In this document: positions 9,351 to 18,233 of the stretch, piece by piece
How positions within the stretch are numbered: position 1 is the stretch's first letter
Layout: every line of letters starts with the position of its first letter
Assembly: GCF_013694105.1 (NCBI RefSeq)
Contig: NZ_JACEFG010000001.1
Span: 1 to 64,000 of the forward strand
DNA: 64,000 nt
DNA from: Halobacillus locisalis
Lineage (GTDB): Bacteria; Bacillota; Bacilli; Bacillales; Halobacillaceae
Direction of reading: 5' to 3'
Notes under the pieces: model-generated
Databases searched by the model: none
Told to the model about the DNA's origin: nothing
What the model saw: the letters and a program-made list of their open reading frames with translations, nothing else
Program-made: the position numbers and the translations under genes

Positions 9351-9912
9351 TCACTATTTTATCGGAATCCCTATGTCCTCATCTACGAAACAGTCACTTG
9401 TTAAATGGCAGCAAACACTGCGGGATCACATGAACTACAAAGTGTGGACGCATCCAGAGGACTTTCATATTACATTAAAATTTCTCGGAGATTCTACCGA
9501 TGATAAAGTAAGGGAATTAGTGGAGCGGCTCAAATCGGGAAGTTGGCCAGGTCCTTTTACACTGCGGGTTGGTCCTGCAGGTTCGTTTGGCGACAGAAAA
9601 CAGCCACGCGTGTGGCATGCTGAAGTGACACCAGTAGATTCGCTTAGAGAACTAAAAGAAACAACAGAAACGATCGTAAACACCCTTGGTTGGAAGAGAG
9701 AACAAAGGCCATTCCATCCTCATGTAACGATTGCAAAAAAACAAGCAGAAGGTAGGTCGCCAAAAGATTCGGTGACACTTTTTTCTCAGCATTTTGATGA
9801 ATATATCGATCGTTTTCACTTATATCGTATTCATCCACAAAGCGAACAAAAGTACGAACAAGTGGCCACGATCCATTTAGGTCAGGAGGGCAAGAATGGC
9901 CCAACTAATTAA
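9343..9912 (+). CDS. thpR: RNA 2',3'-cyclic phosphodiesterase ThpR (LigT/YtlP)
   Basis: A 189-residue member of the 2H phosphoesterase superfamily. Both HxT catalytic signatures are seen: FHITLKFLG (about residue 42) and FHPHVTIAKK (about residue 125). The family opens 2',3'-cyclic phosphates at RNA ends and can ligate tRNA halves in vitro. The gene overlaps the MFS gene by 8 nt and the ytlQ gene by 17 nt, indicating a tight operon. The B. subtilis homologue is YtlP, also followed by ytlQ. Confidence 0.9.
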   Translation: MSNHYFIGIPMSSSTKQSLVKWQQTLRDHMNYKVWTHPEDFHITLKFLGDSTDDKVRELVERLKSGSWPGPFTLRVGPAGSFGDRKQPRVWHAEVTPVDSLRELKETTETIVNTLGWKREQRPFHPHVTIAKKQAEGRSPKDSVTLFSQHFDEYIDRFHLYRIHPQSEQKYEQVATIHLGQEGKNGPTN

Positions 9913-10822
9913 GTTGCAAGATTATATTTCCAGGTATGAATCAAACATTTACCAATACCCTTCTAAGTATATTCGGTTGAAACAAGAACACTGGAAGAAG
10001 ATGAAGTCTTTATTCGACCAAGGTTTATTAGAGCAATCATCAACAGAAGAAGCACCGGAGGAAGAGGGACATTTATATAAAAAATCCGGATGGAAGCGGT
10101 TGTTCCGTACCCATTCAGATGATGCCCAACCTCAGCCACCGGTTTCTAGAAAAGACAATGTACAACTGCCGAAAACCATTGATCAATTGAAAAAGTATTT
10201 TCTTGACGGTTTGTTTCCGTTCCAGTTGAAATGGGCATCTACAACGTTAAGGGAAAAATCATTTGTCCATCAATCTTATAAAGAGGATGAACGGTTGAAG
10301 TTTTACCTTCAGCGCTTTCCTGATACCTATTTCCTTATGTATCGTCCTGTTGTCGTAATGAAGCGGGCGGAAATGGAAGCTTTGCCAATCCTGATTGGAC
10401 CGTATGGTATCGAAATTATCTATGAAATGGATCTTCCTGGTGCAGATGAAGTGGAGCCTACATCTGAAAAGAGTTGGTATATGGAGAAGGACGGGGTTCG
10501 AACCAAAATGCTCAGTCCTGTACTTGCGTTGAATCGTACCGAAACCTTTATAAAAAGTGTCTGGAATGCTTATGGTCTTTCTTTCCCTGTTCAAAAAGTG
10601 GTGCTGGCTCCTAATCTATCATTCAAGCATAGACAAGAGCCTTATATGACCACGTTTGTTGATCGGGAGCGATATGATACTTGGTTACAAGAACGTCGCC
10701 AATATGTTTCGCCTTTAAAGCATGAGCAACTAAAGGCAGCAGAAGCTTTATTGAAACATTGTCAAACGACGTCCTTCAAGCGTCCGGAATGGGATTCAGA
10801 TGAAGAGTTTATGGAAGACTGA
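9896..10822 (+). CDS. ytlQ: YtlQ-like protein of unknown function, NERD-like C-terminal part
   Basis: A 308-residue soluble protein, called YtlQ from its place between ytlP and ytlR. The N-terminus (LQDYISRYESNIYQYPSKYI) is followed by a hydrophilic stretch to about residue 85. Residues ~125-270 show alternating hydrophobic strands, PILIGPYGIEIIYEMDLPG, and ALNRTETFIKSVWNAYGL, which recalls the NERD nuclease-related fold. That is an impression of pattern, not a match. No function is known to me. The 3' end overlaps the convergent EAL gene by 14 nt. Confidence 0.75.
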   Translation: MAQLIKLQDYISRYESNIYQYPSKYIRLKQEHWKKMKSLFDQGLLEQSSTEEAPEEEGHLYKKSGWKRLFRTHSDDAQPQPPVSRKDNVQLPKTIDQLKKYFLDGLFPFQLKWASTTLREKSFVHQSYKEDERLKFYLQRFPDTYFLMYRPVVVMKRAEMEALPILIGPYGIEIIYEMDLPGADEVEPTSEKSWYMEKDGVRTKMLSPVLALNRTETFIKSVWNAYGLSFPVQKVVLAPNLSFKHRQEPYMTTFVDRERYDTWLQERRQYVSPLKHEQLKAAEALLKHCQTTSFKRPEWDSDEEFMED

Positions 10823-11828
10823 ACTCCTTTTCTGGAACAGCTTTCGGTCTACCGATAAAGTATCCTTGACCATAATCCACCCCTAATTGGTTTAACCATG
10901 TCCACTCTTCAAGAGTTTCGATTCCTTCGGCCAATACTTGTATACCGAGTAGATCTGCTCGCTCCATTACTTGGTATAAGAATTCCTGATTTTCTTTATT
11001 TTCATGACAGTTCTGAATGTATGAACGGTCCACTTTTAAGTAATCCGGTTTTAATAAAGACAACATTTCGATTGTACTGTAACCAGAACCGACGTCATCA
11101 AGGGCCACCTTCATACCTGAAGCTTTATACGTATCCAAAATTCGCTTCAAGTGGTCGACATCCGATATTTTCTCTGTTTCCACAACTTCAAATACTAAGT
11201 CTGATGGATCAATCTGGAATTCTTTCACAATTTGGAATGTATGCTTCAAACAAAATTCTGGTACGTAAATTGTGGAAGGCAGGAAGTTTATGAAGATTTT
11301 CTGACCTTTTGTGAGAAATTCTGATTTGGCTTTCACAGCTGAACGTCTAGCTTTTTGGTCGAGCATGGATTGTAAGCCTGAGCGCTGAGCGTATGAGAAA
11401 AGTTCTCCAGGATTAACGGATTGCTCTGTCGTCCTCAATAAAGACTCATATCCATACACCTCATTTGTACTCATATCTACGATTGGCTGTAGATGAGAAG
11501 TGAAATCACCATCATGAATGATAGAAGCGAGATTCGGCCTTTTAAGTCGTTCATATAGATGATGGATAGAGATCGGAAATGACTGAGAGCTTTCCAAGTT
11601 GAGAATATGTAACCAGAAATTCGATGTGTTCTTTTGGTATAGTAATTCTAAGGTGGCTACAAGATTATCAATGCTCGAGTATTGAAAAACCACGGTATCA
11701 TTGTCCTGATAATCTATAGCCAGGTCTCTTGGTTCTCCATCCATATGCACGTTTTTTCGGTTGATGACGAGTGCACCTTTTTCAGGAAGAGTGACACTCG
11801 TCCCACAAAATTGACAGTCTTTGCTCAA
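10809..11828 (-). CDS. EAL-domain protein, putative c-di-GMP phosphodiesterase
   Basis: The 339-residue product has an N-terminal ~90-residue region opening with CxxC (DCQFCGTS) and then an EAL domain from about residue 100. Residues needed for c-di-GMP hydrolysis appear intact: ESLLR (EAL motif), INFLP (Asn), FEVVETE (Glu), ALDDVGSGYS (DDFG motif), LKVDRS (Lys) and VLAEGIE (Glu), ending with YGQGYFIGRP. Activity is therefore plausible. No membrane segment is seen. It sits between ytlQ and ytlR, adjacent in B. subtilis as I recall, so it is probably an insertion. It converges on ytlQ with a 14-nt overlap. Confidence 0.88.
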   Translation of the reverse strand: MSKDCQFCGTSVTLPEKGALVINRKNVHMDGEPRDLAIDYQDNDTVVFQYSSIDNLVATLELLYQKNTSNFWLHILNLESSQSFPISIHHLYERLKRPNLASIIHDGDFTSHLQPIVDMSTNEVYGYESLLRTTEQSVNPGELFSYAQRSGLQSMLDQKARRSAVKAKSEFLTKGQKIFINFLPSTIYVPEFCLKHTFQIVKEFQIDPSDLVFEVVETEKISDVDHLKRILDTYKASGMKVALDDVGSGYSTIEMLSLLKPDYLKVDRSYIQNCHENKENQEFLYQVMERADLLGIQVLAEGIETLEEWTWLNQLGVDYGQGYFIGRPKAVPEKEFSLP

Positions 11829-11912
11829 TGTAAGTCCCCCTTTATCTTATATTATAATAGAATAGTAACAGATTTACATAGTAATTTGATTATCATTTAG
11901 GAGAAATGTCTG

Positions 11913-12842
11913 ATGTATTTATTGATTGTAAACCCACAAGCCGGTAATGGAAGGGCAGACCGTCTTTTTGAATCCATCCAAAGAGATCCCTTGTTCAAAG
12001 AAAAGAATTGTCGGACATTCCGAACGGCCTATAAAGGGCATGCAGAGAAATTAGCAGAGCAAATAGCCGAAATTCACCATGAACATGTACAATGTATCAT
12101 TGTGGTAGGTGGAGATGGAACGTTACATGAAGTCGTCAACGGATTACGCCATTATCCTGCCATTCCTGTTGCTTTGATTCCTACTGGTTCTGGTAACGAC
12201 TTCTCCAGGGGAATCAAATCAAAGTTGAAAGGTGTACGTCTATTTCGAAAAATTGTACAAAACCCTAAGCGCCTCTCTGTACATATTGGGAATTACGTGA
12301 CAAACGGTCGCTATAAGCATGGTAATCGGCTATTTGTCAATAGTGTGGGATTCGGGTTGGACGGGGCGCTTGTAGAATTGGCAAACAAGCATCAATTTCG
12401 GAAATGGATTAAACGGTTACACCTTCACCCCTACATTTATCCTATTGCACTATTACCCGTTTTAAGGACTTTCGAACCCATAAATATCGAAATCTATATA
12501 GATGGTAACAAGGAAGAAACGGAAAGAGCGACACTTGTAGCTGTAACAAACCATGCATACTACGGGGGCGGCATGAAGATTGCCCCTCAAGCAAATATCA
12601 AGAAAAAGAGGTTTTCTGTGACGATTATCGATCCATTACCAAAATGGAAATTGATCTTATTTTTTGTGACGGTCTTTTTAGGGAAACATACACTTCTCAA
12701 AGAAGTTCGTGTGATGGAAGCGGAAACTTTTAAAATTACGTCAAAACAGGCTATTCCTTATCAAGTGGATGGACAAGCAAGTCATTGTTTTCAAAGCGTG
12801 CTGAGTAAAACAGAGAAAACGCGCATGGTCTACTGGTCATAG
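11913..12842 (+). CDS. ytlR: Diacylglycerol/sphingosine kinase-like lipid kinase YtlR
   Basis: A 309-residue member of the DagK/YegS lipid kinase family. The catalytic domain shows GGDGTLHEVVNG (nucleotide loop) and PTGSGNDFSRGI, and the N-terminus has the usual LIVNPQAGNGRA. The C-terminal beta-sandwich begins near residue 140 (NSVGFGLDGALVE). The lipid phosphorylated by YtlR is not settled. It has TAGGAGA about 9 nt upstream and starts 84 nt from the divergent EAL gene. Confidence 0.88.
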   Translation: MYLLIVNPQAGNGRADRLFESIQRDPLFKEKNCRTFRTAYKGHAEKLAEQIAEIHHEHVQCIIVVGGDGTLHEVVNGLRHYPAIPVALIPTGSGNDFSRGIKSKLKGVRLFRKIVQNPKRLSVHIGNYVTNGRYKHGNRLFVNSVGFGLDGALVELANKHQFRKWIKRLHLHPYIYPIALLPVLRTFEPINIEIYIDGNKEETERATLVAVTNHAYYGGGMKIAPQANIKKKRFSVTIIDPLPKWKLILFFVTVFLGKHTLLKEVRVMEAETFKITSKQAIPYQVDGQASHCFQSVLSKTEKTRMVYWS

Positions 12843-12919
12843 TGATAATTTCTTGAAACCAAGTGGTTCGATAGGTTAATCTAATGAAGTGAGACAAACG
12901 AACGGTTGTAAGAAAACCT

Positions 12920-12947
12920 TTGGATAGGTCCGAAAGTACGATATACT
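12920..12947 (+). promoter_or_regulatory. Sigma-A-type promoter before ytmP
   Basis: TTGGAT (12920-12925) and TATACT (12942-12947) are separated by 16 nt, about 50 nt before the ytmP start. The -10 is close to consensus and the -35 is moderate. Confidence 0.5.
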
Positions 12948-12999
12948 AGTACTATACAATGAACGTGATGTAATCACAGGAAGATTTGAGGAATTGAAG

Positions 13000-13809
13000 G
13001 TGAATTGGTTGGAACATATACTTGGTAATAATTGGACAGTTACACCAGCTGGCGGTTCAACAGGAGAGGCTTATTATGCACAAACAGAAGGCAAGCGACT
13101 ATTTCTTAAGCGTAACTCTTCTCCCTTTCTTGCTGTACTTTCTGCCGAAGGTATCGTACCCAAGCTAGTGTGGACCAAGCGCCTGGAAAATGGTGATGTG
13201 ATTACTGCCCAAGATTGGTTAGAAGGACGTGAACTTCAACCAGAAGAAATGAATCACCCGAGAGTAGCAGCGTTATTGAGTAAAATCCACCATTCAACGG
13301 AATTGCTTGATATGTTGATGCGATTAGGCAAGCATCCTTTAACTCCGGATGAAGTGTTGAAAGACTTGAAAGAAAATCAGAAAGTGTTGAGTCAATTAGA
13401 TCCTAGTATTGAAATACAAAAGGCGATGGAATTTCTAGAAGAGCGTGTCGACCAAGTGCATCATCATGTCCATGTAGTATGCCACTGTGATACAAACCAT
13501 AATAATTGGTTGCTTTCGGATAACAATCAATTGTATCTCATCGATTGGGATAATGCGATGGTGGCAGACCCAGCTCTTGATTTGGGAATGTTGCTATACT
13601 CGTATATTCCTGAGGTGAGATGGGATGAGTGGTTGAAAGAGTACGGAATTGAGCCTGATCAACACTTATATAAGCGAATGATTTGGTATGCCGTTTCTCA
13701 GGCGTTGGCATTTATCCAATGGCATCAGATGCGCGGAGAATATGATGAGGCGTCTATTCGATTGGATAAATTGAAAAGAATGATGATCAAACAGAATATT
13801 ATGGATTAA
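13000..13809 (+). CDS. ytmP: Choline kinase-like phosphotransferase YtmP
   Basis: A 269-residue protein of the aminoglycoside phosphotransferase/choline kinase fold. The N-lobe opens with the family sequence GNNWTVTPAGGSTGEAYY. The catalytic loop is HCDTNHNNWLL (HxDxxxxN) and the metal-binding motif is LIDWDNAMVADP. The substrate is unknown. GTG 13000 is chosen because GAGGAA (12988-12993) lies 6 nt upstream; TTG 12994 would abut it. In B. subtilis ytmP lies just before the trmB gene, as here. A strong terminator follows. Confidence 0.87.
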   Translation: MNWLEHILGNNWTVTPAGGSTGEAYYAQTEGKRLFLKRNSSPFLAVLSAEGIVPKLVWTKRLENGDVITAQDWLEGRELQPEEMNHPRVAALLSKIHHSTELLDMLMRLGKHPLTPDEVLKDLKENQKVLSQLDPSIEIQKAMEFLEERVDQVHHHVHVVCHCDTNHNNWLLSDNNQLYLIDWDNAMVADPALDLGMLLYSYIPEVRWDEWLKEYGIEPDQHLYKRMIWYAVSQALAFIQWHQMRGEYDEASIRLDKLKRMMIKQNIMD

Positions 13810-13843
13810 AAAAACCGTTGCGCATAGAGCAACGGTTTTTTGG
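13808..13843 (+). terminator. Terminator after ytmP
   Basis: AAAACCGTTGC / GCAACGGTTTT form an 11 bp stem with a short loop, followed by a T-run. An A-run precedes it, so it may also serve the convergent small gene at 13874. Confidence 0.85.
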
Positions 13844-13873
13844 TCTTAAAATCGAAGTGTATAAGGTGGAAGA

Positions 13874-14050
13874 TTATTGACTGATCGTTGGGGTATATTT
13901 TAGCTTTTTCTCACGAACTTCTGCATTCGTTTTTTCAGATAGTTTTTCAAATGGGTATATAAATAAAGCATATCCTGCAAATAAAACAGAGAAAACAGCA
14001 AGTACGGTTGTTTCAAATAATTTACTAATTAGATTCATGGGTCTACTCAT
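13874..14050 (-). CDS. 58-residue single-pass membrane protein
   Basis: The frame encodes 58 residues starting MSRPMNLISKLFETTV. One hydrophobic helix spans about residues 14-33 (VLAVFSVLFAGYALFIYPF), followed by a charged tail (EKLSEKTNAEVREKKLKY). Codon use is like that of neighbours. The start is uncertain: ATG 14050 has GGAG only 2 nt upstream and ATG 14038 has it 14 nt upstream. B. subtilis has a different small gene (ytzH) at this place. I do not recognise the product. A CRE-like palindrome lies 43 nt upstream. Confidence 0.65.
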   Translation of the reverse strand: MSRPMNLISKLFETTVLAVFSVLFAGYALFIYPFEKLSEKTNAEVREKKLKYTPTISQ

Positions 14051-14092
14051 CACTCCATCATTGTATTTATCGCACGAATATAATGATATATC

Positions 14093-14106
14093 AGGAAGCG
14101 CTTACA
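14093..14106 (-). promoter_or_regulatory. Candidate CcpA-binding site (CRE)
   Basis: Read on the minus strand the site is TGTAAGCGCTTCCT, which matches 12 of 14 positions of TGWAANCGNTNWCA, with a perfect left half. It overlaps a TTGTAA that could serve as the -35 for the small gene ending at 13874, so binding would be expected to repress. CcpA itself is encoded at 35669. Confidence 0.45.
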
Positions 14107-14402
14107 ACCCAACCCCCTAGATTCAATAAATGATGAGATACGGAGGGCTTCTTTTGCTTGTCAATTACATATCCACCCCATAGTCTATAATGATCGATTT
14201 TTATCCTGAATCCTTCAGAATCCACAGATTTCTAGTAAAAGTTTTAAAATTAGCCGACTTCGTGGTACGATTCATACGATAGACTGTGTTAAATGTTGTT
14301 GTCGAGTTTTCAAAATGTGATGGAAAAGCAATTTTCGATCGACTCCGCAAACGTTGACAAAGATTTAACAAAGTCTAACGATAAGAAGGAGGAATCGTAC
14401 CA
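14107..14402. other. Intergenic stretch before trmB, no gene seen
   Basis: I find no convincing frame here. There is a TTGACA at 14354-14359, but any promoter from it would start almost at the trmB RBS (AGAAGGAGGA, 14385-14394), so it is probably not a functional promoter. A TATAAT lies near 14187 without a good -35. Confidence 0.4.
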
Positions 14403-15047
14403 ATGCGTTTGAGGCATAAACCTTGGGCTGATGACTACTTGAAGGAAAACGATCAAGTAGTTGTTCAAGAACCCTTTGAATGGAAAGGGAATTGGAAAAG
14501 CCTATTTGAACATAAAGATCAGCCTTTACATTTAGAGATTGGATCTGGTAAAGGTCAATTTATTGCAGGAATGGGCAAGCAAGATGAAGAGATAAACTTT
14601 GTGGGGATTGAACGAGTGAAAAGCGTGATTGTAGGTGCAGTCAAGAAGGTAGTAGACGCACAGACGACGAATACACGTTTAGTGAATGAAGACGCTGAAG
14701 ACCTTCGAGAGTTATTTGGTCCGAACGAGGTCGATCATATCTATTTAAACTTCTCAGACCCATGGCCTAAGAACAGGCACGAGAAACGTCGTCTCACCTA
14801 CCATACATTCTTAGAACAATACCAGGATGTGCTTATTCCAGGCGGAGAAGTTACGCTTAAAACAGACAATAGAGGTCTATTTGAGTATTCGTTAATGAGC
14901 TTCTCGCAATTCGGAATGATCATTGAAGAAGTGTCAGTGGATCTACACGCTGATGAGGATCCTCTGAATGTACCGACTGAATATGAAGAAAAATTCTCTG
15001 CCAAAGGCCAACCTATATATCGTTGCCGCGTCAGATTCAAAACATGA
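14403..15047 (+). CDS. trmB: tRNA (guanine-N7-)-methyltransferase TrmB
   Basis: A 214-residue SAM-dependent methyltransferase. Motif I is LEIGSGKGQFIAGM, followed by the TrmB hallmark FSDPWPKNRHEKRRLT with its catalytic Asp, and TDNRGLFEYS near the C-terminus. It makes m7G46 in tRNA. The start ATG has AAGGAGGA about 9 nt upstream. The B. subtilis homologue (YtmQ) also lies between ytmP and ytnP. ytnP follows by 69 nt. Confidence 0.95.
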   Translation: MRLRHKPWADDYLKENDQVVVQEPFEWKGNWKSLFEHKDQPLHLEIGSGKGQFIAGMGKQDEEINFVGIERVKSVIVGAVKKVVDAQTTNTRLVNEDAEDLRELFGPNEVDHIYLNFSDPWPKNRHEKRRLTYHTFLEQYQDVLIPGGEVTLKTDNRGLFEYSLMSFSQFGMIIEEVSVDLHADEDPLNVPTEYEEKFSAKGQPIYRCRVRFKT

Positions 15048-15116
15048 TATCGCTTACAATGGCTCTGGTCTCTATGATAGACTGGAGCTATATTTGTTTT
15101 ATAGGAGGGGATGTAT

Positions 15117-15974
15117 ATGGAATCGATGCAGGTGGGGAGAGCAAAGCTTACTTGGTTGAATGGTGGAGTGACCCATATGGATGGAGGCGCGATGTTCGGA
15201 GTGGTTCCGAGGCCGCTATGGAGTAGGAAATATCCAGTGAACGAGAAGAATCAAATTGAACTGCGTACCGACCCGATTTTACTGCAAATCGATGGGTGGA
15301 ACTTGATCATCGACTCAGGTATTGGAAATGGCAAACTGACGGATAAACAGAGAAGAAATTTCGGGGTTAAGGAAGAGTCAGCTATTGACCTGTCTCTCGG
15401 GGAATTAGGGTTGAGACGCGAAGACATCGATACAGTGCTCATGACCCACCTCCATTTCGATCATGCGTGTGGATTGACGATGATCGACGGAGAAGGGTAC
15501 TCATCTTCTTTCCCGAATGCCACCATTTATACGAGCTCGACCGAATGGGAAGAAATGCAGCATCCCAATATGAGATCACGAAATACCTACTGGGAAATGA
15601 ACTGGAAAGCGATTCAGAGCCAAGTAACGACTTACGAGGAGTTTGTGGAAATCTTACCAGGTTTAAAAATGATCCATACCAGTGGACATAGTGATGGGCA
15701 TTCGATCATTGTATTTGAAGATGAGGAAGACATGTTTATACATATGGCCGACATCATGCCGACTCACGCTCACCAAAATGTCTTATGGGTTCTCGCTTAT
15801 GACGATTATCCCGTAACATCTGTACATGAAAAGCAAAAATGGATGAACTATGGTTATGAGCGGAATGCCTGGTACGTCTTTTATCATGATGCTGAATTTC
15901 GGGCGTTGAAGTTTGATGAAGAAGGGCAAGTCATAGACCAGGTTGATCGTAAAGCCTATGCGTATGATGAATAA
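15117..15974 (+). CDS. ytnP: Metallo-beta-lactamase-fold lactonase YtnP
   Basis: A 285-residue metallo-hydrolase. Zinc ligands are seen in [10 protein letters not shown] (HxHxDH), in [10 protein letters not shown] and in ADIMPTHAH. In B. subtilis YtnP is a lactonase that quenches a Streptomyces signal and interferes with its development; the same role here is inference. ATG 15117 has AGGAGG 8 nt upstream; ATG 15111 is too close. A strong bidirectional terminator follows. Confidence 0.88.
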   Translation: MESMQVGRAKLTWLNGGVTHMDGGAMFGVVPRPLWSRKYPVNEKNQIELRTDPILLQIDGWNLIIDSGIGNGKLTDKQRRNFGVKEESAIDLSLGELGLRREDIDTVLMTHLHFDHACGLTMIDGEGYSSSFPNATIYTSSTEWEEMQHPNMRSRNTYWEMNWKAIQSQVTTYEEFVEILPGLKMIHTSGHSDGHSIIVFEDEEDMFIHMADIMPTHAHQNVLWVLAYDDYPVTSVHEKQKWMNYGYERNAWYVFYHDAEFRALKFDEEGQVIDQVDRKAYAYDE

Positions 15975-16013
15975 AAAAGCATCGCGTTCATTTGTGAACG
16001 CGATGCTTTTTAT
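15973..16013. terminator. Bidirectional terminator after ytnP
   Basis: AGCATCGCGTTCA / TGAACGCGATGCT give a 13 bp perfect stem, with an A-run before and a T-run after. It serves ytnP and the convergent PepSY gene. Confidence 0.9.
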
Positions 16014-16028
16014 CCAAGGTACCATCGA

Positions 16029-16346
16029 TTAAGCCGTTGTTTCAGCTACATCAACAATGGTTCCTGTGTCCGTATCGATATAAAATTCGAACTGTGATGC
16101 CTGTCCATCTTGTTGCTTGGAGATTCCTCCACGATATACATCGTAGTTGATGCCATTCTTGTTTAATTCTTCAGGCTTCATGTAAATCCAGGATCCACTG
16201 ATCGGCCCTTGCTTCTTGAATGCTTCTTTAGCAATCTTCAAAGCTTTCTCAGGCGTCACTCCCTGGCTGTTGTTCAACTGTTCTTTTACGACATAGCCAG
16301 CTAGTGCTCCTACACCAGCAGCTAAGGCAACTTTTTTCCAATTCAC
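16029..16346 (-). CDS. ytzB: PepSY-domain protein, YtzB-like
   Basis: The 105-residue protein has a hydrophobic N-terminal segment (KKVALAAGVGALAGYVV) that may be a signal anchor, and then a PepSY domain: TPEKALKIAKEAFKKQ and the closing strand pair FEFYIDTDTGTIVDV. PepSY domains are often exported and are thought to inhibit proteases. GTG 16346 is chosen for GAGGTG 7 nt upstream; TTG 16352 would overlap the RBS. The placement before ytoP and divergent from it is as I recall for ytzB. Function is unknown. Confidence 0.78.
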   Translation of the reverse strand: MNWKKVALAAGVGALAGYVVKEQLNNSQGVTPEKALKIAKEAFKKQGPISGSWIYMKPEELNKNGINYDVYRGGISKQQDGQASQFEFYIDTDTGTIVDVAETTA

Positions 16347-16434
16347 AACCAATCACCTCACAACTTTATTCTATTATTCAGTATACTAAATTTCCCGATA
16401 AAAGGAAATCAAAACAATTGATCGACCGGATTTG

Positions 16435-16448
16435 TAGAAACGTTTTCA
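16435..16448 (+). promoter_or_regulatory. Weak candidate CRE between ytzB and ytoP
   Basis: TAGAAACGTTTTCA matches 12 of 14 CRE positions but misses both the conserved G at position 2 and the W at position 3. It is 48 nt before ytoP. Treat as a lead only. Confidence 0.25.
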
Positions 16449-16495
16449 AACTTCCGTTAAAATAGAATAAGACAGTTAAAAAGGAGAGATACATA

Positions 16496-17563
16496 ATGAA
16501 TGGATACACTAAACAGTTATTCAAAACATTGACCGAACTACCAGGCGCTCCTGGCAATGAACATATGGTTCGTCAATTCATGAAAGAAGAGTTGGAAAAA
16601 TACTCTGATAAACTCGTACAAGATCGACTTGGTGGTGTGTTCGGAGTTCGTGAAGGTAAAGGGCCGACCGTAATGGCTGCTGGTCACATGGATGAAGTAG
16701 GCTTCATGGTTACCCAAATCACGGAAAACGGTATGCTTCGGTTTCAAACACTAGGTGGTTGGTGGAACCAGGTTATGCTTGCTCAACGTGTACAAGTAAT
16801 GACAGAGAACGGCCCCGTTGTTGGGGTGATTGGATCAATCCCACCACATAATTTGACTCCAGAACAGCGGAAAAAACCAATGGAAGTGAAGAATATGCTC
16901 ATTGATATTGGTGCCGATGATCGTACGGATGCTGAGTCCATCGGGGTCAAACCTGGACAAGCGATTGTACCGATTTGTCCATTTACTCCTATGGCAAACG
17001 AGAAAAAAGTCATGGCGAAAGCATGGGATAACCGCTATGGATGTGGCCTTTCCATTGAACTTTTAAAAGAACTTCAAGGAGAAAGCCTTCCTAATACATT
17101 GTATTCTGGTGCCACAGTCCAAGAAGAAGTAGGTCTGAGGGGCGCACAAGTTGCGGCGAATATGATCAAGCCTGATATTTTCTACGCATTGGATGCATCG
17201 CCTGCGAATGATATGAGCGGTGATAAAAAAGAATTCGGTCAGTTGGGTAAAGGAGCACTTCTTCGCATCTTTGACCGTTCAATGGTCACACACCGAGGTA
17301 TTCGTGAATTTATCCTTGATACAGCGGAAAGCCATGACATCCCTTACCAATACTTCATTTCTCAAGGGGGAACGGATGCAGGACGTGTTCATATGTCTAA
17401 TAATGGTGTTCCTTCAGCCGTAGTCGGAATTTGCTCTCGTTATATTCATACATCTTCATCCATTATTCACGTGGATGATTATGCAGCAGCTAAAGAATTG
17501 TTAGTCAAGTTAGTGAGGACGACGGACCAAAACGCTGTTGATCAAATCAATCAAAATGTCTAA
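16496..17563 (+). CDS. ytoP: M42 family aminopeptidase YtoP
   Basis: A 355-residue metallo-aminopeptidase of the M42 (glutamyl aminopeptidase/PepA) family. Metal-binding residues can be seen in [12 protein letters not shown] (His/Asp), [10 protein letters not shown] (bridging Asp), [11 protein letters not shown] (catalytic Glu pair) and [10 protein letters not shown]. These enzymes form large tetrahedral shells that trim peptides in the cytosol. The gene has AAGGAGAG upstream and follows the same neighbours as in B. subtilis. Confidence 0.92.
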   Translation: MNGYTKQLFKTLTELPGAPGNEHMVRQFMKEELEKYSDKLVQDRLGGVFGVREGKGPTVMAAGHMDEVGFMVTQITENGMLRFQTLGGWWNQVMLAQRVQVMTENGPVVGVIGSIPPHNLTPEQRKKPMEVKNMLIDIGADDRTDAESIGVKPGQAIVPICPFTPMANEKKVMAKAWDNRYGCGLSIELLKELQGESLPNTLYSGATVQEEVGLRGAQVAANMIKPDIFYALDASPANDMSGDKKEFGQLGKGALLRIFDRSMVTHRGIREFILDTAESHDIPYQYFISQGGTDAGRVHMSNNGVPSAVVGICSRYIHTSSSIIHVDDYAAAKELLVKLVRTTDQNAVDQINQNV

Positions 17564-17656
17564 TACTTTAAAATAAGTCTCGTGTAGCACCTGCTAAACG
17601 TAGTAACTTATGCTATGATAGTCAAACGAAGATTGAAGAGAAAGGTGACTGGTACT

Positions 17657-18169
17657 TTGAAGATTGTTGTCGGATCGCTTAATCCTACAAAGATTGATTC
17701 CGTAAAGCAGGTGTTCACAGAAGCGGAAGTGACGGGAGTAGAAGTGGAATCAAAAGTGGCTGCTCAGCCTTTTTCGGATGAGGAAACGTTAGAAGGAGCC
17801 ATCAATCGTGCCCGGGAATGTGCCTCTATGAAAAAAGAGAGTTTAGGAATCGGTTTAGAAGGTGGCGTCATGGAGATCGAAGATGACTTGTATCTCTGTA
17901 ACTGGGGTGCGCTTGTGGATCATAAGGAAAATGTCTATACCGCTAGTGGAGCTCGTATTCCTCTCCCTGAAGAAATTAAGAAGCAACTAGAGAAGGGGAA
18001 AGAGCTCGGTGAAGTGATGGATGATTACGCGAATAAGCTCGAGGTCAGCAAGAACGAGGGAGCGATCGGTGTTTTCACGAATCACGTCATTCAGAGGCAA
18101 GAAATGTTCAGTCATGTTGTGAGACTGCTCCAAGGACAATATCAGTTTTATCAGAATCATTACGAATAA
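17657..18169 (+). CDS. DUF84 family inosine/xanthosine triphosphatase-like protein
   Basis: A 170-residue protein of the YjjX/DUF84 family, which hydrolyses non-canonical nucleotides such as ITP and XTP. The N-terminus KIVVGSLNPTKIDSVKQVF has the SxNxxK substrate-binding signature, and GLEGGVMEI carries the conserved acidic loop. TTG 17657 is chosen for AAAGGTGA 8 nt upstream; the preceding basic segment from ATG 17615 is unlike the family start. It follows ytoP after about 90 nt and may be co-transcribed. Confidence 0.8.
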   Translation: MKIVVGSLNPTKIDSVKQVFTEAEVTGVEVESKVAAQPFSDEETLEGAINRARECASMKKESLGIGLEGGVMEIEDDLYLCNWGALVDHKENVYTASGARIPLPEEIKKQLEKGKELGEVMDDYANKLEVSKNEGAIGVFTNHVIQRQEMFSHVVRLLQGQYQFYQNHYE

Positions 18170-18171
18170 CC

Positions 18172-18218
18172 AATAAAGAAGGTGCCTTACGTTTGTCGTA
18201 AGGCACCTTCTTTATTAA
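18172..18218. terminator. Strong bidirectional terminator
   Basis: A nearly 20 bp stem, AATAAAGAAGGTGCCTTACG with its complement, and a TTTGT loop. It separates the DUF84 gene from convergent ytoQ. Confidence 0.9.
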
Positions 18219-18233
18219 TAAGCAAAATGAACG

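Noticed and set aside
14354-14382. TTGACA as promoter of trmB
   Set aside because: The resulting start of transcription would fall in the RBS.
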